This document shows, in pieces, positions 40,786 to 49,708 of a DNA stretch of 64,000 nt. Each line of letters opens with the position of its first letter. Position 1 is the first letter of the stretch. The position numbers were made by a program, and so were the translations under genes. Origin of the DNA: Pelagomonas calceolata (lineage: Eukaryota > Sar > Pelagophyceae > Pelagomonadales > Pelagomonadaceae); NCBI GenBank assembly GCA_918797485.1, contig CAKKNE010000002.1, forward strand, positions 1,578,501-1,642,500, given 5' to 3'. The notes under the pieces were generated by a model, which had not been told where the DNA came from, did not search any database, and saw only the letters and a program-made list of their open reading frames with translations.

Positions 40786-43711
40786 ATGGCGCTCCGCGCC
40801 CTCGTCCTCGTCGCGAGCCTCCGGCCCACGCTCCAACAGGGCAAGGAGGAGGACCCGAACATCCTGGGGCGCATCGAGCTCGAGACGACGCAGGTCGAGC
40901 CCGTCAACGTGCGCGCGCTATGCTTCGAGGGTTTGGGGCAGCAATTGCCAGAAACCAGCTGCACGATGCTCGATCCCCGTACTTGTACCAAAATTGATAG
41001 CAAAGGCCGAGAAACCTGGGATGAAGATACATGCGACACGCTCCCAAAAGGCTCACCAATTTTCATGGAACGAAGCCCGGGCTGGAACGCCGCCGTTCAA
41101 TCCACGCCGGCCGGCGAGTCGGCCATGCTGTGTCTCCAGTGCTGCAATTCTATAGTACTAGAACCCTGCACGTCGAAAAACGGCAAACGACGGAAATGCA
41201 AGCAGAGCGAGGGCGTGAACGAGTACTGGCCCTTTCGGTGCCAGATCCCGCCGCGGCCGACGGGCGACGCGATGCGCAATATGCTACTCCGAGACTTCTA
41301 CGGCTACGAATTTAGGTTTGCGCGGAACCAGGGGAACCGGGCCATGGGCGTGCCGCACTACGACGACAAGCAGGTGGTCAAGTGCGCGTTGCCGCGCATG
41401 GGCTGCCAGTACGAGTACCCACGCGGGGTCTCGTACCAAGAAGCGCGCGTCAAACGGACGCCGGAAACGACCATCGACCCGCACCCGGGCTACGGCGATC
41501 CGACGTACGAAATCCCCGAGTGCTGCACGGACAAGGTGATCCAGGCTGGGAGGGGCCCCGCGAAGCATGTTGAGAGCGGGTGCACCTACGACGCGCGGTG
41601 CATGTCCTCCCAGGTCTTTGAGCGGGGTTTGCAATCGTGGATCAACGTCGCCGAAGCGAGTGCGTTGATGGACCTGCCCGTCCCATCACCTCCCGGCAGG
41701 GTCAAGCTCTGGGAGGCCGCGGTGGCCGCCGTCGCCGCGGCCGAGGAGGCCGAGGCCGCCGTTGTTGTGGATCGGGCGATCTGTTCCAGTAATACAACCA
41801 CCACAACCGAGGAGCAGGCGCTCTGCAGCGACCTCGCGACGAAGCAGCGCGCCGTCGAGAAGGCTAGGGACCACGAGAATCTCGCTCGATTGCATCGCGA
41901 CCGGCGGGACCTCGCCTGTTCGTCGACGGCGAACTCCTTCGAGGAGTCTGACGACTTCGGGTGGAAGCAGAAGGATGCATTTAATCGGACGGAGTACAAG
42001 TGCCGGTTGCCCGGTTCTGTGTATCGGGGCGAAGGCCCTTACGGTTTACCGGACGGTTCCGGATCCCCGACCGATAAATTAGCGAAGAAGTACGACAATC
42101 CCGCCAACGTCAGTGACTCAGTGTCTGTTTCTGACGTTTTCTGAACTTCAAGTTCGCGTCGACGGCGTCGTCGCGATGCCACTTCGCGTCGATGGCGTCG
42201 TGATGATCACATGAGAGTCTACGCGTCTCGTGAGTGAACGGAGACAGTTTCGCGACGGTGTCCGTTCCACACAGGCGAGGGACGCGTACCTCGACGGCGT
42301 GCGGAGTCGCGAATTGGAGTCCTCATGTAATTACAGAGACAGCCGCGACCGAGAACGCGGTAGCTACTTCCTGAAGGGCTACGACCTCACAATCTTCGTC
42401 GAAGAAAAAAGTTCGAACACGTACGGCTTCTGGAAGAGCGTCGTGGGCTGCCACGCGGAAACTACCGAAGTAGAACAGTTGTACGTCGACGGCGACATCT
42501 CCCAGGAGACGCCGGACGAGTCCCAGTACTTCCAGCGCATCAAGCTGCGACAGATGTATTCCGCGAGCTACGATTTTACGTATCACGACCAGGGCCTGCC
42601 CTTCATCATTATTGGGGTTGGCGTGTTTTTATTTATTGTCAGTAGGATCGTGCAGTGTATTAGAGATGAGCCCTGTCCCACCTGTGGCACTCGCTTGATT
42701 CTAGCGGGTCTGTCGGAACTCGCACCGTATCCCTTAGATAAGCGGCAATGTGCTCTATGCAGATTTTATGGCGCGGAGATGCCGGATCCGGTGTTGTTAG
42801 CTAGAATGAAAGCTAGATCAAAGTTCGTGCACGGCCGGGGCTTCTGCGAATACATCACCAGTCCACCAGGCGGGCGACCGAAGGGCTATTTTGGATGGTG
42901 TCGGTTATATGTATACAGATGTATCCGGGCGTCCATCATCATGCTGGCCTACGGGATCTACTATACGCTGCGATATATATTCGTACTTTTACTTATTATA
43001 GGAGACGCTTTATTACATTTCGGCGCACGATGTATCCTTCGTAGGAGGAGAGGCCCGGGGCCCGTGTGCTTACGAACGTTTATCCCGCGCGAGGAGGACA
43101 TTGTTGATGAAGATCCGCCCGTGCCCACCAAAATTTATGTCGCAGAACCGGCATTACGGTGCGAGAACTCGTTCCTGGCGTTAACACGACCCGTGCCCAA
43201 CGCTGAAAGGAGGATGGTCACGAAGGAACAAGCCTATGTCAGAAGGCAGAGAGCGGAGAGAAGGAAGAAGAAAATTGTACGAAAACGGGAACGCTTGCAA
43301 TACGCCATGCGCTACCTCGGCGCGAACTCCGAGAAAGATCAAGCGCAGCTGGCCAAATTGGATGCGGTGGTGGCGCACTTGGACGACGAGATCGAGAAGG
43401 CCAGAGTTGCGGAGGCCGACGACATCCTTTCCGTCAAGGAGGACGTCGAGGCGCCCTTAGCGTTGGAGGAGACGAAGGAACCAGGTCAAGCGGGGTTCGA
43501 CGCCGTGCGCGCCGTCTCCCGCTTTGCGGATCCTGCTCCCGAGCCGGAGGAGGAGCCGTCGCCTCCTGAAGAAGAACCCGAGAAGACGCCCAAAAAGTTC
43601 GCCGTCGCCTCCGAGAAAGGTGTGGGCGCCGGCGTCGCCCTCTTCCTGCAGAAGGAGCAGCCGGAGTTCGTCAACGGCGTACGGGTCCGGGCGCCGAAGA
43701 AGGATAAATAA
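40786..43711 (+). CDS. Large secreted-topology membrane protein, family unknown
   Basis: Exons 40786-42108 and 42275-43711 give 2,760 nt and 919 residues. MALRALVLVASLRPTLQQG looks like a signal peptide. The first ~540 residues are Cys-rich, with CLQCCNS and PECCTDK motifs and an Ala/Glu coiled stretch (about 305-370), and should be extracellular or lumenal. A membrane helix at about 549-572 (FIIIGVGVFLFIVS) leads to a zinc-ribbon-like CPTCGTRL...CALCRF. A second hydrophobic region lies at about 658-693, and a basic then acidic coiled cytosolic tail ends the protein. A family B introner lies in the ectodomain, phase 0 (YDNPAN|ARDAYLD). I do not recognise the family; a surface receptor-like role is only suggested by topology. 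Confidence 0.72.
42109..42274 (+). mobile_element. Introner family B, copy B4 (plus strand)
   Basis: A 166-nt intron, GTCAGTGACTCAGTGTCTG...GTTCCACACAG, in phase 0. It is on the plus strand in a plus-strand gene, so it is sense-oriented like the other family B copies. Confidence 0.85.
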
Positions 43712-43727
43712 TACGTGTGTTAACAAC

Positions 43728-44675
43728 CTACCACAGGGGCCGCAGCGCGTAGACCTCGGCGTCGTCCACGGAAAAGTCGCCCTCCTCCAAACCGTGCAAA
43801 CGAGGACTCCCAAAGGGCTCGGAAGCGTCCGACCAGCCCGCGGCGAGGTCCGCGTCGATACGAAAAGCGGCGCCGCCCGTCGCCGCATCCAAACCGACCG
43901 CGAGGTAGCTTTGTGTGCGCTTGCAGTTGATGAAGCCGGAGTCGGGGCGCGCAACCAACGGAAACGCCCGCTCGCCGCAAAACAAACCAACGTCGATGCG
44001 CCTCCTCCCATTCACCGTCGGCACCCGTCCTAGAAAGCACCCAAACACCTCACCACAGGCCTCGACGACGACAACAACAGGCGTGCGCCCGTCGAACTTC
44101 TGCAGCGCTCGATCCAAATCGTAGCCGTCCTCGGACGCTTGGTGTATCACCTCGAGCGTCCTTTCATGGAGCGTCTCGGGTACTATGGAAGCAATAGCGG
44201 CTCGTCTTTGAACAGAGGCGAGGAGGCGCCCCTTCGTGATCTGGAGCGGCTCCGGTTCTCGCGAAGGCGGCGGCTCGGAGGCTCTCCGGCCCCGATGTAA
44301 CGGCAATCTTTTAAACTTCGTGCCGTCCACATAAAGCGCCGGCCGGACGCCCCGATATAGTTTTGATTCTACCCTCACATCAAGGGTGTGGGCCCCGGGC
44401 AGCGTTATCGAGTGCGACCGCTTGAAGCCTTGGACTCGTTCGCCGTCGACCGTGAGCGTCCGCTTGCCGCTCCACTTGCTCAGGTCCACAATAACTTCGT
44501 GGAGGCGGCTGCCGATCGCGAAGCTGTACGTGTGCTTCGTCTTCGAGGCGGAGACGCGCTTGCCGACCGAGTCCTGCCTTTTCATCACGGCGCGCGGCGT
44601 CGCGGCGCGCAGCTCGGCGTCCGACGCCACCGCGTCGCTCTTCACCGAGGCGCCGCAGGCGTCCACCAGGTCCAT
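43728..44675 (-). CDS. FAIM-like / TLDc domain protein
   Basis: 315 residues from ATG at 44675. Residues 45-150 show the beta-sandwich pattern of the Fas-apoptosis-inhibitory-molecule fold: HEVIVDLSKWSGKRTLTVDG and a second round ALYVDGTKFKRL. Residues ~195-315 form a TLDc domain: RALQKFDGRTPVVVVVEACG, VFGCFLGRV, FINCKRTQSYLAVG and a closing EEGDFSVDDAEVYAL. TLDc proteins protect against oxidative stress and several bind the V-ATPase. FAIM-like domains are linked to protection from aggregation. The combination suggests a stress-protection protein. The TLDc call is firm; the FAIM part is weaker. Convergent with the membrane-protein gene, 16 bp apart. Confidence 0.75.
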   Translation of the reverse strand: MDLVDACGASVKSDAVASDAELRAATPRAVMKRQDSVGKRVSASKTKHTYSFAIGSRLHEVIVDLSKWSGKRTLTVDGERVQGFKRSHSITLPGAHTLDVRVESKLYRGVRPALYVDGTKFKRLPLHRGRRASEPPPSREPEPLQITKGRLLASVQRRAAIASIVPETLHERTLEVIHQASEDGYDLDRALQKFDGRTPVVVVVEACGEVFGCFLGRVPTVNGRRRIDVGLFCGERAFPLVARPDSGFINCKRTQSYLAVGLDAATGGAAFRIDADLAAGWSDASEPFGSPRLHGLEEGDFSVDDAEVYALRPLW

Positions 44676-45003
44676 AATGCAGCCTGATTTGCTCTCCAAG
44701 GTGTACTGGAGTTACTGCACCAAACGAGCTGTCGCAGCGATGAAAACGCAACGTTTCTGGTGCGAAGACGTACTTGGAGCAGCGATTCTTGCCCAATGGG
44801 CAGTGCTACGCCCGCGCGGCGCTTGCTCAGCTCGATTGCTAGTGCCTTACAAGCCCGCTAGCTCTGCCTGTGCCGCCCGCGAGCCGTGCGATGCAACAGA
44901 GGACAAGATCGCACTGTTGTGCATCGCTTACAGCCCCCGTGAAGCATCGTGACTGAGCGCCGAAGTTACAACGCATCACTGCGAGAGCTGCGATTAGCAC
45001 AGC
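44676..45003. promoter_or_regulatory. Divergent promoter, TLDc gene / Thg1-PAZ fusion
   Basis: About 330 bp. GCTAG motif copy 6 lies centrally, about 160 bp from the TLDc start and 140 bp from the fusion-gene start, so both genes could share it. Confidence 0.55.
44838..44862 (-). promoter_or_regulatory. GCTAG inverted-repeat promoter motif, copy 6
   Basis: Reads GCTAGTGCCTTAC then AAGCCCGCTAGC on the plus strand, with full inverted GCTAG ends. Confidence 0.65.
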
Positions 45004-47421
45004 ATGCCCGGCGTTCAGAGGGACGCGGGCGCGTGGGACAAATCCGACGCGGGAACCGACAGCGATACTGACAGCAGCGACGGCCGCGTCGTACGCGTGA
45101 ACATGGGCGACGCCAGCGACGACGAGGCAACGCCGGACGAGTACCGCTGGCTCGGCGACGAGCACGAGGACCTCGGCCGGGTTGATTCCGTGCCGGCTCG
45201 GCTCGACGGGATCGGCTGGACCGACGACGCCTTCCGCGCGGCGGCACTGCATGGCGAAGGCGACAGCAAGTTCCACGAGGTGCTGGGCCGCGCGGCGGAG
45301 GCCTCGCGGAGCTTGGACCCCTACGACCCGACGTGCCGGAGCTTCTACGTCCGCGTCGACGGCGTCGGTTTCACGAACTGGTCGAAGACGCACGGAATAG
45401 CGAAGCCGTACGACGGCGCCGTCCACGGCGCCTTCGTGAGCGCGGCGGCCGCGACGATGCGCCACTTCAGACAAAAGGGCCTGGGCGTCGTCGCCGCGTA
45501 CACGCAGAGCGACGAGGTCACGTTCCTGTGCGCGGGCCCGGCGGTGCTCGCGGGCGGCGCGTCGGACCCCAGTAGGCGGCTCCTCACGCTCTTCACGAGC
45601 GTCTTCTCGAAGCGCTTCGAGCAGGCGCTGCGCGCGACGAAGCCCGAGGCCGCCGCCGAGGCCTTCTTCGAGGCGCGCGTCGTTGCCGCGGCGACGCGGT
45701 CCGCCGGCATCCTGGCGCTGATCTGGCGCCGCCTCGACGCCACGCGCAACGCCTCGTCGCAGGCGCTGCGGCACCTGCACGGCGTCCGTGTCCAGCAGGA
45801 GCTCCCGCCCGTCGACGAGGCGCTGCTCGCCGACCTCACGGCCGGGGGCGTCCCCGAGATGCGCGCGCGGAGGGCCCTGATGGCGGGGAGCGCGACCGCG
45901 GACGCCGCTCGAGCCTGGCTCCGGAGCCACGCGGAGGGCATTGATGACCCGATCGAGATGATCGGCCGCCCCCACGCGCGGCAGCGGCTCTTGTTAGCGG
46001 AATGTGGCACGCCGTGGGACACGCTGCCGCCGGCGCTTCGGTACGGGACTTTACTCTTCGCCGGCGACGACCGCGGCCGCCACGTTCGGTTACGTGTGCC
46101 GCGCACGCGCGACGAGGCCGAGGCGCTTGAGCGCGCCATCTTCGACGAGCAGTCCTGGGACACTCTTGGCGACGCGCATCCGGAGGCGCCGGCCGCGGCC
46201 GCGGCGGGCCCGGCACGCGGCAGGCCCGTGCCAGCGGCGCGCCCGGCCCCAGCCGCGCCGGTTATTGGACCGGCGCCCCCCGCTGGCTTTGTCCGCGTCG
46301 ACCGGGGCTGTCCGGCCCTCGACCGAGAAGGCCGCGACGACCGGTGGTGCGACGCGGTGGAAACAAACCCGAGCCAGAACGCGTGGGGCCGCCTCGCCGA
46401 GCGCGTCGCCAACGAGTTCGCCGGCGTGCTGCTCTGGGCGAAACCGGTCCAGCCGGCAAGATCCGGCGATCCGTCGGCGGGTTGGCGCGTGGCGGTCCTG
46501 CGCCTCGAGCGCGTCGAGCCTGCCGGACCCACGCTCACGTTCGCCGTCGAGGGCGCGGGGTTCATCAGTCAACAGAAGGCGGCGAAACACGCGGCGGCGG
46601 CATCAGTGGCGCCCCTCCTCGACGCGGCGCTCGCCGCGGACCGGGCGAACGACGTGACGACCGCGCGGCAACGCGCGCGGCCGCTGAGCATCCTCGAGCG
46701 GCTGTCGCAGGCCCGCAGCTGGCCGGCGCCGGAACCTTCGGGAAGCGACGCGGTCACGTGGGGGCCCGAAGGCGCCGTGGCGCGCGCGCCAAGGTGCGCC
46801 AAGGGCGGCGGCGACAAGCTACAGCTCGCCGCGCTCGTCGCGCTGCGCTCGCTCGACCTGGACGCCGTCGCCGCGGCCCCGGTAGCACCCGCACCGCCGC
46901 CGCCGCCGCGCCCGCAAGAACAGTCGGTACCGCCACCGGCGCCCAGCGCGGCCGGCGGCCGCGTCCTCGACCTCGCGATCGCGATCTGCGGCGATACAAA
47001 CGCCGGTCGGCGGCGGGACCGAGGCGGCCGCGAGATGACGCGGGAAGAAGTCGACCAGCTCAAGAAACGCGTCGAGGGCCGGCGGGTGGCATGGGGTTCT
47101 CCGGGCAACACGTCGAGCGGCGTTGTCGAAGATGTTACTCTCATCGGCGCGGACTCGCTCAAGTTGTCTGGATTTTCCGGTCTGGACGTGACGGTGGCGA
47201 CCTACTACCGCCTCCAGGGCGACGGCGAGAAATGGGGCGTCCGCGCGGCCGTGAAGCACCTCGGCCACGACGACGACCGCGTCGCCGAGCTCCGGGCGGC
47301 CCTCGTCCGGCGGAAGCCGCTGGAGTACCAGTCCTTCCCGTGCCTCGTCGTGCGGCAGTCGCGGAAACAAAAAGTGCCGGACAACGTGCCCGTCGAGCTC
47401 GCGTCGCTCGTCGGCGCCTAG
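45004..47421 (+). CDS. Thg1-type 3'-5' polymerase fused to dsRNA-binding and PAZ-like domains
   Basis: One exon of 805 residues. Residues ~100-355 match tRNA-His guanylyltransferase (Thg1): FYVRVDGVGFTNWSKTHG (metal Asp in VDGVGF, about 118-123), AAYTQSDEVTF (metal pair in SDE, 169-171), IWRRLDATRN, and a closing LLLAECGTPW...ALRYGTLLF. A UBA-like helical insert lies at about 272-310. Residues ~455-541 resemble a dsRNA-binding domain, ending GFISQQKAAKHAAAASVAPL. Residues ~675-805 have the PAZ pattern: LKKRVEGRRVAW, then VTVATYYRL, then YQSFPCLVV and VPVELASLV. Thg1 enzymes add nucleotides to RNA 5' ends; PAZ binds small-RNA 3' ends. A role in small-RNA processing is inferred. It lies 2.3 kb from an Argonaute gene. 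Confidence 0.75.
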   Translation: MPGVQRDAGAWDKSDAGTDSDTDSSDGRVVRVNMGDASDDEATPDEYRWLGDEHEDLGRVDSVPARLDGIGWTDDAFRAAALHGEGDSKFHEVLGRAAEASRSLDPYDPTCRSFYVRVDGVGFTNWSKTHGIAKPYDGAVHGAFVSAAAATMRHFRQKGLGVVAAYTQSDEVTFLCAGPAVLAGGASDPSRRLLTLFTSVFSKRFEQALRATKPEAAAEAFFEARVVAAATRSAGILALIWRRLDATRNASSQALRHLHGVRVQQELPPVDEALLADLTAGGVPEMRARRALMAGSATADAARAWLRSHAEGIDDPIEMIGRPHARQRLLLAECGTPWDTLPPALRYGTLLFAGDDRGRHVRLRVPRTRDEAEALERAIFDEQSWDTLGDAHPEAPAAAAAGPARGRPVPAARPAPAAPVIGPAPPAGFVRVDRGCPALDREGRDDRWCDAVETNPSQNAWGRLAERVANEFAGVLLWAKPVQPARSGDPSAGWRVAVLRLERVEPAGPTLTFAVEGAGFISQQKAAKHAAAASVAPLLDAALAADRANDVTTARQRARPLSILERLSQARSWPAPEPSGSDAVTWGPEGAVARAPRCAKGGGDKLQLAALVALRSLDLDAVAAAPVAPAPPPPPRPQEQSVPPPAPSAAGGRVLDLAIAICGDTNAGRRRDRGGREMTREEVDQLKKRVEGRRVAWGSPGNTSSGVVEDVTLIGADSLKLSGFSGLDVTVATYYRLQGDGEKWGVRAAVKHLGHDDDRVAELRAALVRRKPLEYQSFPCLVVRQSRKQKVPDNVPVELASLVGA

Positions 47422-47453
47422 GTCGCGGCGCCATGTGTGTATGTTGCACTGTA

Positions 47454-49629
47454 CTAGGAATACTTATTCGGCGACGTAAATGAGGGAGGCGCGTGGAAGG
47501 ACTCCTTGAAGGCCACATATCTCGATAAGTCCGAAGCCAGCGCGCTTTCGTCTCGCAACTCCGCCTCGGACTTCGCGTTGTTGTAGTCGACGCACGCTTG
47601 CGCGACGACGCGTTCACACAACCTTTCCAGATAATGCGATGCCATGGCGTCGTCCATGGTGCACAAGACGGGCAACCGTCCTTGATGGGTCGTCTTCGCG
47701 CCGCCGCCGCCCCGAACCTTGGCTAGGAACGTTATGGTAAATTCGTCGCCACGTCTCTGCGTCTCGACTTCCACTTCTAAAGGTAGATTCGGCTTCCCAC
47801 TCGCATCACAAGCCTTCAGGTCGTCTCTCCTTACTAAATGGCGGGCCTCTCCCGCTTTACTGACGGGCACGGGCTCGCTCTTTTTGAGGGGAAACCGCCC
47901 GACCGTGTAGGGCGTGTCGTAGTCGCGGTCCAGGAAGTCGCGGTCGATGATCGGCTCGGGCAGCGGCGTCACGGGTCTCGTATTGGGCGTCCGCACCCTT
48001 CTAGGTTCCGCACCTGGTTGATCGTAGTCTGAATCGTCTTCGTCAAATCCTGTGTGGGAACGACACCGTCACGAAACTGTCTCCGTTCACTCACGAGGCG
48101 CGTAGACGCCCATGCGGTCGCATCGACGGCGTCACGGTGGCATCGCATCGCGTTGACGCCATCGACGCGAAGTTCAAGTTGAGAAATTGAAGGAAACAGA
48201 CGCTGAGTCAGCACCATCGTCCCCATAATTCTCGTCGGGGTGGAAGCCGTCGTCGCCCCTCACCTCCGAGGCCGTACCTCGTCCTCTACCAACCGTCGTG
48301 CCCGGCCTTCCTTCGTGAAAGCGTTTTTTCGGTTTTGTGGTTCCGGGCCGCGCCGCGGGACCCTCAAAATCAAAACCCGCGGGCATCTCGAAGTCGTCGT
48401 CGGCGTACTCGTCTTCACTTTCTGTTTCTCCTTTCAGTCTAGCCTTCATCTTGGCCAGTCGTCGCGTCTTGCCCGAGGCCAATGCAGCTAAATCGCGATC
48501 CCTCTGCACCAACCGATGCTTCGCTCTTTCCACGGCTAACCGGACCTTCGCTTCTCTCTCCGGAGTCGTCCGGGCTCTTCGTTTACACCACGCGTCCCTC
48601 GCCCTCGATATTTCCGACATCGACGGCTCCGGTTCCAAGGCAGCGCACTTCGACTTTTGGTCGAGCAGCGAAAAGTCCTTCATGTGCCGCTTCAGGAACA
48701 CCAACTGGTCCATGCGATCCTTGTCCCACTGCTTCGACGAGTAGCAGGGGTTGAGCTTCCGGAGCCGTTCGGCGTGGTACGCGTTCGCCGCGTTGATGCG
48801 CCGTTGTTCTCTTTTCGCGCCGATGATGTTCTTACTATTCGAGATCTTGTGTTCCACCGCCGCCACTTCAAATTCGGTGGGCGTCGAAATAATGCTAGCG
48901 AACCTTTTTATCAACCCGACGTTCGCGCTCCGGATCTCCCTTTGTCTTTCGTTGTGGGCGGCCTTCTTCTTGGCCCCGTAGGTTTTGGAACCAAATCTCA
49001 GGTGTTCGTGCGTCGCCGAGTAGGGGAGCCTGCGCGGAGCATTTCTGTCAAGAATGGCCTCAAAGTCGAAAAAGAAACGACCCACGACCTCGTCTCATGG
49101 ACACGAGTCACATCAACAAAGTGAAGGCGCCTCCACACCTCAAAACGCGGAGATCGCACGTGTGGTCCGTGCCCTTCTTGTCGGAGCCCGGTTTGCGATG
49201 CGCGGTCTGCTCGAGCGTCTTTCGGTGTTTGCTGTAGAGTCGGTTCGAGGCCTGGACCCTCCCATCGATGCGCATGACGGGCTTCGGCGCCTTGAGGAGC
49301 TTCTCGTACTGGTCCCGCACGGACGTCGGGCGCTCCTTGGCGGCGGCGCCCATGGTGGCTGGCTGCCCGCGCGGGCGGTCCGTGGGCTTGGCGTGGGCCT
49401 CGGCGCGGGCTTCGGGCACCCGCGGGCAGCCGGTGCTTGGCTCCTGGTGCGGCTGTGCTGCGGCTTTTGGCGCGGCGTTGAGAGCGCCTCCACTGCCTCC
49501 GCTAGAGGGGCGCCGTCGTCGGAAGGATGCCTGCCCTTGCCGAGGGATGTCCTCGCTCTCGACGGGTCCGCGGGGAAGCCTGATACCGACAAAACCCCGC
49601 ACGTCGACCGCGCGCGGCCGGCCTGACAT
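47454..49629 (-). CDS. CFAP97/Hemingway-like basic coiled protein, two introners
   Basis: Exons 49629-49160, 49029-48215 and 48049-47454 give 1,881 nt and 626 residues. The region around the first junction reads YEKLLKAPKPVMRIDGRVQA, RLYSKHRKTLEQ and, after splicing, KKAAHNERQREIRSANVGLI. This order (tyrosine-containing basic helix, then KK, then an ER..I...N..L helix) recalls the CFAP97 family of ciliary proteins. The call is tentative. The rest is charged and disordered, with a beta-rich C-terminus (DEFTITFLAKVRGGG). The first 80 or so residues are low complexity, so a later Met (MGAAAKERPTS) is possible as the start. The promoter must overlap the 3' end of the Argonaute gene 79 bp upstream. 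Confidence 0.6.
48050..48214 (-). mobile_element. Introner family B, copy B5
   Basis: A 165-nt intron, GTGCTGACTCAGCGTC...TCCCACACAG, in phase 1, joining ENYGDDG|FDEDDSD. Confidence 0.88.
49030..49159 (-). mobile_element. Introner family A, copy A11
   Basis: A 130-nt intron, GTGCGATCTCCGCG...TGCTCCGCGCAG, in phase 2, joining KGTDHT|LPYSATHE. It is a short form close to A8. Confidence 0.88.
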
Positions 49630-49708
49630 ACCTCGTGCCTGCTCGACGGGATATGTTACTGGCTATGGCCCGTCGATGGGTCAACGGAGTTTTCACATGC
49701 TTCTTATT

